Source: CAZSVI01 sp964610205
GTDB taxonomy: Bacteria > Bacillota > Clostridia > DSM-8532
Direction: 5' to 3'
NCBI GenBank assembly: GCA_964610205.1
Contig: CAZSVI010000052.1
Coordinates: forward strand, 1 to 23,967
DNA: 23,967 bases
Shown in pieces: positions 1 through 7,996 of this stretch; within the stretch, counting starts at the first letter, position 1; every line of letters begins with the position of its first letter. A program made the translations under genes and the position numbers. The notes under the pieces were generated by a model. It had not been told where the DNA came from. It did no database searches and saw nothing but the letters and a program-made list of their open reading frames with translations.

Positions 1-658
1 CGTCATCATCATCGTCAATAACAACTCCGTCCAAGTCCTTATCCCAGTTAACTTTCATTCCAAAGACCTCTGCCAGAAATCTAATAGGGACGACTGTCCT
101 GTTATTTATTACCTGTGCGGGAACGTCAAATTCTATTTCCACACCGTCTTTATAAAATCTACCGGTATCAAGATCTATTACAACAACAATATTTATTTCC
201 ACATCGGAATAAACAGTTTTTGTTACGGTAACATCGTTTGTTTTCTCATCCCATTCAACCGAAGCACCAAGTGCATTTGAAACGGCTCTTACCGGTATCA
301 GGGTTCTGTTGTCTTTGATAACTGGCGGAACATCAAATTTTACAAGCTTACCGTTAACAATAACAGGTATGGTATCATCTCCATTTTCTTTTCTGACTTC
401 GTTTATCTGGTTATGCAGCAGTTTCCTAATCTCTTTATTCTTATGGTTGGCTTTCAGCTGCTCTGTCAAACCTTCAAGAGTACCAGCAGGTACTATTAAA
501 GGAGCAGCCACAGGTGACGGAGATACCATAACTTCATTACCCGCCTTTTTGCTTTTGCCTATTCCATTTCCATTATCGGATTTGTCGGCTGCATAAACGG
601 CGGAAACCAGTGACACCAGCATTAAAACAGATATAAATGCGGAAATTGTCTTTCTCAT
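1..658 (-). CDS. Secreted stalk-domain protein (copper amine oxidase N-terminal-like), C-terminus cut by window edge
   Basis: An open minus-strand frame runs from an ATG at 658 to the left edge of the window, giving about 219 residues with no stop. The start is preceded by an AAAGGGGTG ribosome binding site. The product begins with a signal peptide (MRK, then a hydrophobic stretch ending near VSAVYA). A low-complexity Lys/Asn/Pro/Ser linker follows, then two repeats of the copper-amine-oxidase-N fold. Each repeat has the hallmark pattern NGK/DGV, F-D-V-P, N-R-T-(L/V)-(I/V)-P-(V/I)-R, and later a W-D core (W-D-E-K, W-D-K-D). The family is known as a surface or stalk module common in Clostridia and usually attached to another extracellular domain, which would lie outside this window. 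An Asp-rich tract is reached at the edge. Substrate or partner cannot be told. Confidence 0.85.
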   Translation of the reverse strand, partial: MRKTISAFISVLMLVSLVSAVYAADKSDNGNGIGKSKKAGNEVMVSPSPVAAPLIVPAGTLEGLTEQLKANHKNKEIRKLLHNQINEVRKENGDDTIPVIVNGKLVKFDVPPVIKDNRTLIPVRAVSNALGASVEWDEKTNDVTVTKTVYSDVEINIVVVIDLDTGRFYKDGVEIEFDVPAQVINNRTVVPIRFLAEVFGMKVNWDKDLDGVVIDDDDD

Positions 659-884
659 TCTACAACACCCCTTTTTGTGATATGTAATATATTAATACGA
701 CGCTTTTCTTAAAAAAAAAGGGGTGCCTACAGTAAATTAGTACTTTTGTACTATGAGAGCAAGGAAAATTCCAAATAATATTACTCCGATTGAGGCAGTT
801 GTTGTTTGATAATTCTAATATTAGAAAGAACCAGGGATCACCTTATGGCTATGTAGAAAATTAGAGACATTAGAGAATAAAACG

Positions 885-912
885 CATAGTGGCTTGTATA
901 CAGGCCACTATG
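885..912. repeat. 28-bp near-perfect palindrome
   Basis: A 9-bp arm CATAGTGGC (885-893) is repeated inverted at 904-912. The 10 central bases are a self-complementary TGTATACA flanked by a T and a G that can form a wobble pair. No T-run follows on either strand, so it is not a standard intrinsic terminator. It lies between two genes of the same (minus) orientation and could be a processing or termination structure or a protein site. Confidence 0.5.
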
Positions 913-1024
913 CTATCCCATTAGTTTGGAATTCCTGTAAATTCAATGATGAAAACATCCCATGCAGAAACTTCTTTTAGAAGAAGTTAGCAAATTACTG
1001 GAGGCATATTGTCAGAGTGTTTTA

Positions 1025-1072
1025 AATTCTGAATACTGAATTCTGGGTTCTGAATTCTTGCGGCTTTGCCGC
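1025..1072. repeat. Degenerate TTCTGAAT repeats ending in a GC-rich hairpin
   Basis: Three overlapping copies of a TTCTGAAT/TGAATTCT-type unit occupy 1025-1058. They are followed by the hairpin GCGGC-TTT-GCCGC at 1060-1072. On the minus strand the hairpin lies about 45 bases beyond the stop of the isomerase-like gene and could help end that transcript, but no U-tract follows it. The GC-rich stem stands out from the AT-rich surroundings. Confidence 0.4.
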
Positions 1073-1115
1073 GGTATGGTGTTAACTGTGAATATATAAT
1101 CCGTTCCCCTGCAAA

Positions 1116-1877
1116 TCAAAAGAATTTTTCTAAGTATTCCAGGCTCATACGGAGGCTTTCAAAAGGATTGCGCAGGCATTCATCCTGTTCAACGGCATAC
1201 CACTGTACTTTGGTTTCCCTGCAGGCATCAATAATAGCACGCCAGTTCAAATTGCCTTCTCCTATTTCAGCAAACAGCTGCTGTCCATTCTGTATTGCCA
1301 TATCCTTAAAGTGGACAACCTCCATACGCCCTTCAACCTTTTTTATCCACTCCACCGGATCTGCCCCTCCAGCCTGAATCCAGTAAGTATCCAGTTCAAA
1401 TCCGAATGTTTCCGGATCTGTATTGGACAGCAGCAAATCCATTCCTGTCACTCCGTCAAACTTTTCAAACTCAAAATTATGGTCATGATAAATAAACTTC
1501 AAGCCCTGATCAAATATCCTCTTTGATATTTCATTAAATTCTTTTGCAAAAGCTATGTATCCATCCTTGCTGCTTCTGAAATGCTGAGGCATTCCCCCCA
1601 GTCCCACATATCGGCAATCCCAGGTTTTGTGGTCTTTAATTACCGCATCCAGGTCATTCTTCAAGCGGTCATATGAAATATGTGTTGCGCAGATTCTAAC
1701 TCCAGCATCATCAGCAAGCTGCTTTAATGCTTTCGGATCAATAGGTCCGACTCCGGAAGCTTGAACTGCGTTGTACCCTATTAACTTTACCTTTTTTAAT
1801 GTCTTTCCTACATCTTCAGGTGTTTTAAGAAAATCTCTCAAAGTATACAATTGCGCTGCAACAGTCATTTTATTCAT
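1116..1877 (-). CDS. Sugar phosphate isomerase/epimerase family protein (xylose isomerase-like TIM barrel)
   Basis: The product is 253 residues and matches the usual length of the single-domain AP-endonuclease-2/xylose-isomerase-like TIM-barrel family (IolE/IolI-type). The ATG at 1877 is chosen because AGGAGT lies 8 bases upstream. A GTG nine bases earlier would overlap that ribosome binding site. Family-like strands with candidate metal or catalytic residues are visible: YHDHNFEF (His131, His133), ELDTYW (Glu161, Asp163), VVHFKD (His189), EIGEGNL (Glu204, Glu207) and YAVEQDEC (Glu230). The family uses a divalent metal to isomerise or epimerise sugars or inositol derivatives in the cytoplasm. 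The gene stands alone, with no sugar transporter or kinase next to it, so the substrate cannot be assigned. No signal peptide is seen. Confidence 0.85.
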   Translation of the reverse strand: MNKMTVAAQLYTLRDFLKTPEDVGKTLKKVKLIGYNAVQASGVGPIDPKALKQLADDAGVRICATHISYDRLKNDLDAVIKDHKTWDCRYVGLGGMPQHFRSSKDGYIAFAKEFNEISKRIFDQGLKFIYHDHNFEFEKFDGVTGMDLLLSNTDPETFGFELDTYWIQAGGADPVEWIKKVEGRMEVVHFKDMAIQNGQQLFAEIGEGNLNWRAIIDACRETKVQWYAVEQDECLRNPFESLRMSLEYLEKFF

Positions 1878-1925
1878 ACTCTTCACTCCTTGCTTACATT
1901 TTTTTGAAATTCCTCGATAATCTTT

Positions 1926-1951
1926 AATTATATAAATTGTATTATATAATT
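1926..1951 (-). promoter_or_regulatory. AT-rich inverted repeat carrying a -10-like box upstream of the isomerase-like gene
   Basis: Ten-base arms AATTATATAA (1926-1935) and TTATATAATT (1942-1951) flank a 6-base loop. On the minus strand the arms contain TATAAT-type hexamers 50-75 bases upstream of the isomerase-like start, so the repeat may be a promoter and/or operator. No good -35 box was found at standard spacing. Confidence 0.35.
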
Positions 1952-1993
1952 AATCCAAAATCTTTGCTTAAATTGATTAAAATATTGTTTTTC

Positions 1994-2024
1994 TTGACAT
2001 TAATACAATTAAGGAACTTATAAA
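1994..2024 (+). promoter_or_regulatory. Candidate sigma-A promoter for the 67-residue protein gene
   Basis: A consensus TTGACA (1994-1999) is followed by TTATAA/TATAAA at 2018-2024, with 18-19 bases of spacing, slightly longer than ideal. It points towards the small gene starting at 2163 and would give a leader of about 130 bases. Confidence 0.45.
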
Positions 2025-2162
2025 TAGATGCAAGGGTATTTAGGGGCATTTGATAAAACAAGTATATAAAGCGAATTTTTTAAGCATAATTTGTTAATAT
2101 TAATAAATGTGTAATACTTCTCATATAGTAATTTGTGTACTTAGTTTTAGGAGAATGTAACA

Positions 2163-2366
2163 ATGAATAAATCAAAGAGCGTACATGCAAATATAGCTGA
2201 GTATCTGGTATCTCTCGAAATTTTCAGAATTGATGAAGTAATAGAGACAATATATGGTTTATCAACTGACACTAAAATAGCTGTGATGTACTTAAGTGAA
2301 ATACTTGATAGCAGCATATTTCTGAAGAACAGAGACTACTATGTTCTTCAGAAAATAAAACATTAG
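2163..2366 (+). CDS. Small hypothetical protein, possible winged-helix
   Basis: The product is 67 residues. AGGAG sits 8 bases before the ATG, which supports real translation. No signal peptide or membrane segment is seen. The sequence is helical and ends in a short strand-turn-strand pattern (LSEILDS at 44-50, then NRDYYVL at about 56-62), as in the wing of a winged-helix DNA-binding domain. The convergent small gene at 2567-2812 encodes the same pattern (LSEICDS, then REGKFYN). The two therefore look like distant relatives, but the family is not recognised and the DNA-binding idea is inference. Confidence 0.6.
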   Translation: MNKSKSVHANIAEYLVSLEIFRIDEVIETIYGLSTDTKIAVMYLSEILDSSIFLKNRDYYVLQKIKH

Positions 2367-2381
2367 CACAGAGTTCGTTAA

Positions 2382-2570
2382 AAATTTCATTACTCCCATA
2401 ATAAATTAGCAGACGAATTGGATATCAGTTTGGCGAATAGTGTTATCGATGTAACGACAAATGACGTACCTATTGCAGGACATTTCATTCAAGAACGAAA
2501 ATCCGGGCAGATAATACATTCCAAAGGCGGTAATATAACAATATGTATTGACTGTGTTAAAAAAAGTTAA
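2382..2570 (+). pseudogene. Possible gene remnant: open frame without a usable start
   Basis: The frame 2382-2570 is open for 62 codons between two TAA stops and reads like protein (for example LADELDISLANSVIDVTTND, later NITICIDCVKKS). It has no ATG or GTG. TTG codons at 2418 and 2430 have no ribosome binding site before them. It may be the tail of a decayed gene, or an open frame by chance. Family unknown. Confidence 0.25.
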
Positions 2571-2583
2571 ATATTAACACAGT
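2551..2583. terminator. Inverted repeat between convergent small genes, possible bidirectional terminator
   Basis: Ten-base arms ACTGTGTTAA (2551-2560) and TTAACACAGT (2574-2583) flank a 13-base A-rich loop, exactly where a plus-strand frame and the minus-strand 81-residue gene converge (the latter's stop is at 2567-2569). The symmetry and position fit a shared terminator, although no clear T-run follows on either side. Confidence 0.4.
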
Positions 2584-2812
2584 GATTCAGAGTTCTTTTG
2601 TTATAAAATTTGCCTTCGCGATATGTAATCAGCCCCGAATCACAAATTTCGGACAGCACATCAATTATGATATCCCTGGAATATGAATTATATTCTTTTG
2701 TTACTGAAAAAATCTGTTTCGCGGTAAATGGTGAAGGTGCATTTAGAATTAATACTCTGATAAAATCCCGTATGCTCTTATACTTCTCTTTGTCGGTAAC
2801 AAGTACGCACAT
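2567..2812 (-). CDS. Small hypothetical protein, possible winged-helix
   Basis: The product is 81 residues. The ATG at 2812 has AGGAGG about 7 bases upstream. The sequence reads as three helices followed by a beta-wing: SIRDFIRVLIL, TAKQIFSVTKEY, DIIIDVLSEICDSG, then LITYREGKFYNKR. This is typical of a small winged-helix domain of the 'open reading of a recognition helix then wing' kind. It shares the LSEI-x-DS core and the following aromatic wing with the 67-residue protein encoded convergently at 2163-2366. Specific family and target are unknown. The gene lies downstream of the HD-domain gene on the same strand, separated by a structured 270-base gap. Confidence 0.6.
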   Translation of the reverse strand: MCVLVTDKEKYKSIRDFIRVLILNAPSPFTAKQIFSVTKEYNSYSRDIIIDVLSEICDSGLITYREGKFYNKRTLNHCVNI

Positions 2813-2882
2813 TTTATTTCCTCCTGTAATTTACACTGTTAGGATTATATCATAATCCGTATAGTTAAATCAATGTTTGGTA

Positions 2883-2908
2883 AACTATTTATAGCAACTA
2901 TTTATAGC
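2883..2908. repeat. Tandem 13-bp direct repeat
   Basis: The unit AACTATTTATAGC occurs twice head to tail (2883-2895 and 2896-2908), followed by AAC that begins a third. It lies just upstream of the 81-residue gene on the minus strand and could bind a regulator. No function is shown. Confidence 0.6.
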
Positions 2909-2929
2909 AACGGAAGTAATTTCGTGGCA

Positions 2930-3060
2930 GTTGCAGCACGTTTTTACAACGGCAGGTTTTGCATCAGCAAAACCATCGCACCGTAACAACGTTCTTGGAG
3001 CTTTGCTCCAAGGTTGTTATCTCGAGGGTCACCTGTTGTGGTCCATCTTTATGTCGCATT
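2930..3060. other. Structured non-coding element with two strong hairpins
   Basis: This stretch is richer in GC than its flanks and contains GGTTTTGC-ATCA-GCAAAACC (2955-2974). It also contains an AACAAC/GTTGTT outer stem (2985-2990 with 3013-3018) closing over CTTGGAGC-TTT-GCTCCAAG (2994-3012). No coding frame is apparent. It follows the stop of the HD-domain gene on the minus strand, so it may be a 3' structure, a small RNA or a mobile intergenic repeat. I do not recognise a known RNA family. Confidence 0.4.
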
Positions 3061-3080
3061 ATATATATACCCAAATCTTC

Positions 3081-5162
3081 TTATGTTGAACCTCTTATGC
3101 CAACTCTTTCTTTCAGTTCCATAAAATAGTTGTACAAAGAATCAACAGATATTGTCGATATATATTCGGCAACTTCCGCCAATATTCCTTCTCTGTTAAA
3201 ATTATCATTAAAGCTTCTTACATATAAATGAAAACCGGGCATAAAAGCCCTTTCGTTCTTAAATAGGGTAGACTGGTTCGATACCGAGGTTAATTCCATG
3301 GCAGTTGAAACAATTTTTCCATCCGTTTCTCTTTGTACTCTGTTCACATACATAGGATGCTTTAAATCATACCCTGTTTTTGGATATATTTGGCCTATTA
3401 TAGCATCAAGGAGTTCAAGCTTTTTATTTGAAATTAACCTGGGGATTACTTTTTCGATTTCATTGAAAAAATATCTGTCACCCAACAATTTTGATATGAC
3501 TATCTCAATCCGGTTGAAAAAGAATGAACCGGCAGCATCCGACAAAGTATTGTAATTTTCCCCCACAACAAAGTCCAAAAATTCTATTAAGAAACCTGGA
3601 ATTGATTCCTTTTTTGAAGTGTTTGATCTTAATGCATTAACCTGTTTTGCAAGTTCAATTATAGAGTGTATTTTTTTATTTTTTATAAAGGCATCATGGA
3701 ATTTCTTGTCGAAATCCTCAAAATCATCAATTCTTTTAAAAATTGATACATATAACTTTTTTGTTGAGATTAACTCATTCAATCTGTTCCAAAGAATATC
3801 ATTACCATTTTCGCTGAATGAAAACGGTTTCTTAAACAGAGTCAGGAAATAACGTCTTAAAACCGTATCCAGCCAGCTGTCATCAAGTTGTATCAAAGCA
3901 TATTGCAGAGAGTCAAGGTTCTTCTGCTTCTTTGTCAGGTTAAAAATATGCCAGAACCCATCAATACTGAAAGGAATTTCATGGGGGTTTTTTGAACTCG
4001 CGTTTTCATCATCATCCCGAGTAAGCGTTATTTCACCTAATGATGTCACGCATTCAACCATTAAAAGCTCATTCCTGTGAACACTATGGTAATAATTGAT
4101 ATCACAGAAAATTCTCCAGCGTCGGTATAATAAATCCTCTATTTCTTTGATCAGTTTTGATGACTGGCAAAAGATAAATCTTTTTCTTTTCCCCGAATCA
4201 AGATTCCAATGAATGTGCATTATAGAAAAACCGTTCAGAAATCGTTCATAATCAATAATATCCTTACGCACACCTGAACAGAAAAGATCGCGGCTGCAGT
4301 AGTCCAGTCTGTCGACATCGATAACTCCGGAAATAATCCTGTGCAAATCACTGAACAAATCATTTTCCAAAGGTTTGGCTCTAAGAATTTTTTCAGCAAA
4401 ATAAAAGGATACCGGAAAGAGAATTAAATCTGTATTTTTATTTGACAGGCCCAATTCACCAATAATATTACCCTGAATGATATCGGCTATACTGATTCCC
4501 AGTTCCTCATGCAGCTCATCGTTTTTTTCACCGAAATAAGGAGAAAAAATCTGAATAAACTTTTTCTCTCTTTGAGTTTGCCGTTCATGTGCCTTTTCAG
4601 TTGTTTTCATATATAATTTTTTCAACGCTTTCTCCAGTATGTGGCTATATGGCAGATGGCCGACATCGTGTAATAATCCCGCTATGCGTATTGCCTGAAA
4701 GATTATTAAATACTTGATTTTTTTATCCTCCGATATATTCATGGGCATATTCTGGTTGTAAAACTTACTGTTGGGTAAAGGCAGGCTTTCCAATTTATAT
4801 ATTTCACCATCATTCAATTCAAAGAAGTCCGGATGCAGATATGGGTATTTTATACTGTCCAGGTTTTCCCGCCAGGTATTAATGTGATTGCCAATATCGT
4901 CAAACATGCTGTTTAAAGTAACTTTGTCGGTATTGCAGACGCTGTAATAAAACATTTTTCCCGCCAGATGCATAACGCCCAGGCTGTGCTCAAATCTTTT
5001 GACCTTGTTGGATGGAAAAGTTAAATAAACCAGTGAATTCTGCAATACTTTATGTAATCTGTTAAATAGCGGGGTACGGATTATTTCCCGTTCGATTCCA
5101 CTGTATGGGATTACCCCGTGTATTATGTCAGTAAAGCCGTGAGTACTTAGCATATCCAACAT
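3081..5162 (-). CDS. Large HD-domain phosphohydrolase (dNTPase/SAMHD1-like)
   Basis: The product is 693 residues. The ATG at 5162 is preferred over an upstream start because GAGGTG lies 5 bases before it. The catalytic half shows the HD signature in order: His59 in RFEHSLGVMHLA, His165-Asp166 in AGLLHDVGHLPYSHILE, His218 in DELHEELG (the position of the catalytic or second-shell His in SAMHD1-type enzymes), and Asp282/Asp284 in GVIDVDRLDYCSRD. This arrangement is that of dGTP triphosphohydrolase/SAMHD1-type enzymes, which hydrolyse (d)NTPs. It could also be another HD phosphohydrolase. After about residue 310 there are roughly 380 residues that I cannot assign, making it longer than usual dNTPases. 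There is no signal peptide or membrane segment. It is transcribed alone, with about 170 bases before it. Confidence 0.85.
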   Translation of the reverse strand: MLDMLSTHGFTDIIHGVIPYSGIEREIIRTPLFNRLHKVLQNSLVYLTFPSNKVKRFEHSLGVMHLAGKMFYYSVCNTDKVTLNSMFDDIGNHINTWRENLDSIKYPYLHPDFFELNDGEIYKLESLPLPNSKFYNQNMPMNISEDKKIKYLIIFQAIRIAGLLHDVGHLPYSHILEKALKKLYMKTTEKAHERQTQREKKFIQIFSPYFGEKNDELHEELGISIADIIQGNIIGELGLSNKNTDLILFPVSFYFAEKILRAKPLENDLFSDLHRIISGVIDVDRLDYCSRDLFCSGVRKDIIDYERFLNGFSIMHIHWNLDSGKRKRFIFCQSSKLIKEIEDLLYRRWRIFCDINYYHSVHRNELLMVECVTSLGEITLTRDDDENASSKNPHEIPFSIDGFWHIFNLTKKQKNLDSLQYALIQLDDSWLDTVLRRYFLTLFKKPFSFSENGNDILWNRLNELISTKKLYVSIFKRIDDFEDFDKKFHDAFIKNKKIHSIIELAKQVNALRSNTSKKESIPGFLIEFLDFVVGENYNTLSDAAGSFFFNRIEIVISKLLGDRYFFNEIEKVIPRLISNKKLELLDAIIGQIYPKTGYDLKHPMYVNRVQRETDGKIVSTAMELTSVSNQSTLFKNERAFMPGFHLYVRSFNDNFNREGILAEVAEYISTISVDSLYNYFMELKERVGIRGST

Positions 5163-5218
5163 TTTATCACCTCGGAAAGAATAAAACACTCGTAAATATC
5201 TATATTTTAGCACGAATA

Positions 5219-5230
5219 GTATTATAATAC
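5219..5230 (-). promoter_or_regulatory. Candidate -10 box in a 12-bp palindrome upstream of the HD gene
   Basis: On the minus strand TATAAT (5221-5226) lies within the perfect palindrome GTATTATAATAC, 57 bases before the HD-gene start. A TTAAAT hexamer is 17 bases further upstream as a poor -35. The palindrome could be an operator overlapping the promoter. Confidence 0.4.
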
Positions 5231-5334
5231 AACAACTCTGGAAATTTAAGTATATATTTACTGGGAATTTGTGTTACATAACAGATGACTGCAGAAATGT
5301 AAGGTTTTCGACAGATGAAGGCAAGGTAAATATA

Positions 5335-7959
5335 TTATGACTGTATTTTTCCTGATTTTTTAAGCTTTGGTATTAATAAAACAAGGCCGAATATAACAAA
5401 TGAACCGATTGATATGATAAGTCCCAAAGGGAATTTGTCAGGAATAAACCATAATTCTATATTATGAAGACCTTTTGTTACTTCAAAACTCAATAAGCCG
5501 TCATCAACGGGTTCGGCTGCAATTTCGATGTTATCAACTTTAACACGCCATCCCTTATCATAGGGTACGGTTATTAACATTACCCCATTCATTTGTGCAT
5601 TAATGCTTCCTTTAATCCGGTTGTCGGTAAAGCTGTCAATTTGCATTGATCTGCTGTTTACCAATGATATGCCTTTCTCAAATTCCGGAAAATTCAGTCC
5701 ATAGGAATATAATTGAAAACTTCCCGATTCGGGAGCTTCCTTTTTGAATGTCAGTTCAGCCTCAATAAGGGTATCGGCATTGCAGAATCCCAGATTAACA
5801 AGGGTTGAACGGCTTGCGTTGAAATTTACCTTTTTGTCGCCTATCATAACAAACCCTTCGCTTATATCATTTGGTTTCGTATCAAGGTACAGATAAACCT
5901 GTTGATTGGTTTTATTCAAAATCTGAATCTTTGCGGTTGAGTTTGTATCTTTATTTGGCCGTTTATAGTTATAATATTTTACGGAGGAAGGGTTTATATC
6001 CATATTGTAATGAAAACCCTGCTTTTGATCCAAAGGGGTAAATATATTCTTTGTTCCGCTTATGCATTTCATAAGGGCATTCTGGCTCTCAAACGGATTG
6101 GCCCAGCCCGGATGCCAGTCTTTTATGTCATATGGAACCTGAAAACCCAAAGGGAGAGCATAGGAGTTTTTAAATACGGTTACTTCATCTGTTGTTGAAA
6201 ATACCTGATATAACTTTTCATCAATATCAATTGAACGATAAAGCAAATATTTTATTCCGAAAAAGGAATCCAGAAATATTGTAGAGCCTTCATATTTGTA
6301 GCTGTTAATTCCGTTACTGTGATACCCCAGTCTTTCCAACATTTTAACAGGCTTCATCGGGGAAGTGGAGGAAAAAATGGAAAGGCCGTTGTAGTTGTAT
6401 AGGTACGGGTCATTTGTGGTTCTTGGAGGGTATATTTCAGTACGGTAAAAGGAAGTCTCTTCATTGGAGACAGAGGATAGCTGTTCCCGTATCTGCTTAA
6501 CTTCGGTACCGCTTGCGTATCCGTCGCGGAGAGTATACCATTCGGTCATGGCCACTGTCCCGATAGTCAGAATAGTGCTTGTACATATTTCGGCTATGAT
6601 AACCAACAGCAGGGCCAGGGCTTTATGTTCGGGACTAAAGCGCTTGTAAGTGAGAACAGCAGCATATATTACAACAAATAAAATGCTTACATATATTGTG
6701 GTAATTCCCGGAGAGGCTGCATCAAGCTTTTGGGAGAGAATGATTAATATCAAAACAATTGAACAGAAGATTCCTGTCTGCTTGCCGCTGAATTCGTTTA
6801 GCTTTGAATAAGCCGGATAGCACATTGTTAGCACCAAAAACACATAAAGGAAAGAAAAACGGAACGGAAGCTGATTCGGAAAATGAAACCCATGCCATAT
6901 AAAATTCAGAACATTTACATTAAAGCTCACAGCCAATACTGATACCAATGCGAGATGCGGCAGTTTCTCCTTCAGTGGAATATTCCGGCTAAAAAAATAA
7001 ACGGGTAAAAATATCAACACTATAATGCCGCAGTACAGATTCGGCAGACCTTCCCGTATGGTTGGAGATGCGGCAATAAAGTGCCTGCTAATATAATCGA
7101 ATATATCATAATAGTGTTCAATTCTGTTTGGGAATACATCTGATGCCGCGGAAGTCAGTTTCAATGAAAAATATGTCGGCAAAAGCAATACTGCCGACAT
7201 TCCCGCAGATAACAGGGAAAAGAAAGCGAATTTCAATGTTTTTTTAATTAATAATCCACAATTTTTAATGCTGTGATACTGAAAAAGGCATACCGGATAA
7301 TATAGAAATGTAAATAAACAGACAAAAAATGCTATATAGAAATTTGATAAAAGCAGTACAGCCAGTGAGACGCAATATAAAATATAACGTCCGTCCCGAA
7401 TAAACCTGTGAAGCCCCAGAATCACCAGAGGGAGGAGAAAAATGGCATCCAGCCACATGATATTCCAGCAATATGCAAGCACATATCCTGATAAAGCGTA
7501 AAGAATTGAGAAAGCCATGGTAATTATGCTTTGCCTTCCATGAACACCCTTAAGAAAAATATTAAAGCAAAGCCCCGACAAACCCACTTTAAGCAATATC
7601 AGTACAAGGATTGCCTCGGTTAATAAACTTTTTGGAAACAAAACGATTAAAAAGTTGAGCGGACTGGACAGATAGTATGCAAATTGCGGCAGAAAGCTTG
7701 TCCCGAGGCCACCGGACCACGAGTATAAAAGGCTTGAGAAAGACCTGAACTTGTCCTGCAATTCGGATAAAAAAGGAGCGTATTGATGATAAAGGTCAAT
7801 AAGAAGTACATCCAGTTTCCCAAAAGGGAAAATACCCCTGGTTATATAGGCGATCTCCAGGATAACAGCCGGAAGCAGGAAAGATAGCAGCATAATATGA
7901 TTTTTTCTAATAAACTTGTCCGCTTTTTTTATAAAACCCTTAATATATGTCATATTCAT
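5335..7959 (-). CDS. YfhO-family multi-pass membrane protein
   Basis: The product is about 874 residues. The N-terminal two thirds are strongly hydrophobic with roughly a dozen or more membrane segments. The C-terminal third is soluble and presumably outside the cell, closed by a last membrane helix (LGLIISIGSFVIFGLVLLIP). Diagnostic YfhO features are the early FPFGKLDVLLIDLYHQYAPF segment and the following YSWSGGLGTSF. Near the end the pattern VPYDKGWRVKVDN and GLHNIELWFIP is typical of the family. YfhO proteins are GT-C-like membrane proteins implicated in glycosylation of cell-envelope polymers such as lipoteichoic acid in Bacillus. The start is uncertain: ATGs at 7959 and 7953 and a TTG at 7965 are all possible, and no strong ribosome binding site is seen. 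It lies between adhE and the HD gene but shares no obvious pathway with either. Confidence 0.88.
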   Translation of the reverse strand: MNMTYIKGFIKKADKFIRKNHIMLLSFLLPAVILEIAYITRGIFPFGKLDVLLIDLYHQYAPFLSELQDKFRSFSSLLYSWSGGLGTSFLPQFAYYLSSPLNFLIVLFPKSLLTEAILVLILLKVGLSGLCFNIFLKGVHGRQSIITMAFSILYALSGYVLAYCWNIMWLDAIFLLPLVILGLHRFIRDGRYILYCVSLAVLLLSNFYIAFFVCLFTFLYYPVCLFQYHSIKNCGLLIKKTLKFAFFSLLSAGMSAVLLLPTYFSLKLTSAASDVFPNRIEHYYDIFDYISRHFIAASPTIREGLPNLYCGIIVLIFLPVYFFSRNIPLKEKLPHLALVSVLAVSFNVNVLNFIWHGFHFPNQLPFRFSFLYVFLVLTMCYPAYSKLNEFSGKQTGIFCSIVLILIILSQKLDAASPGITTIYVSILFVVIYAAVLTYKRFSPEHKALALLLVIIAEICTSTILTIGTVAMTEWYTLRDGYASGTEVKQIREQLSSVSNEETSFYRTEIYPPRTTNDPYLYNYNGLSIFSSTSPMKPVKMLERLGYHSNGINSYKYEGSTIFLDSFFGIKYLLYRSIDIDEKLYQVFSTTDEVTVFKNSYALPLGFQVPYDIKDWHPGWANPFESQNALMKCISGTKNIFTPLDQKQGFHYNMDINPSSVKYYNYKRPNKDTNSTAKIQILNKTNQQVYLYLDTKPNDISEGFVMIGDKKVNFNASRSTLVNLGFCNADTLIEAELTFKKEAPESGSFQLYSYGLNFPEFEKGISLVNSRSMQIDSFTDNRIKGSINAQMNGVMLITVPYDKGWRVKVDNIEIAAEPVDDGLLSFEVTKGLHNIELWFIPDKFPLGLIISIGSFVIFGLVLLIPKLKKSGKIQS

Positions 7960-7970
7960 TGTCAAACTTT

Positions 7971-7996
7971 AAATAAAGCCCTTTATTTTAATTATA
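7971..7996 (-). promoter_or_regulatory. Candidate promoter -10 and operator-like palindrome before the YfhO gene
   Basis: On the minus strand TATAAT (7991-7996) is followed directly by an inverted repeat with 8-base arms AAATAAAG and CTTTATTT (7971-7978 and 7981-7988, 2-base spacer) that ends about a dozen bases before the start codon. The arrangement would suit repressor binding or an AT-rich leader hairpin. There is no good -35 box. Confidence 0.35.

Larger units (their letters stand above)
659..1115. other. Non-coding interval with several palindromes
   Basis: No credible gene was found on either strand. Visible structures are the upstream leader of the stalk-domain gene with an inverted repeat around its ribosome binding site (666-676 with 715-725), a 14-bp perfect palindrome at 813-826, a long near-perfect palindrome at 885-912, an 8-bp-stem hairpin at 969-988, and a degenerate TTCTGAAT-type repeat with a GCGGC/GCCGC hairpin at 1025-1072. 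Confidence 0.6.

Noticed and set aside
309..596. 95-residue plus-strand frame
   Set aside because: It lies antisense inside the stalk-domain gene, which has a signal peptide, repeats and a ribosome binding site.
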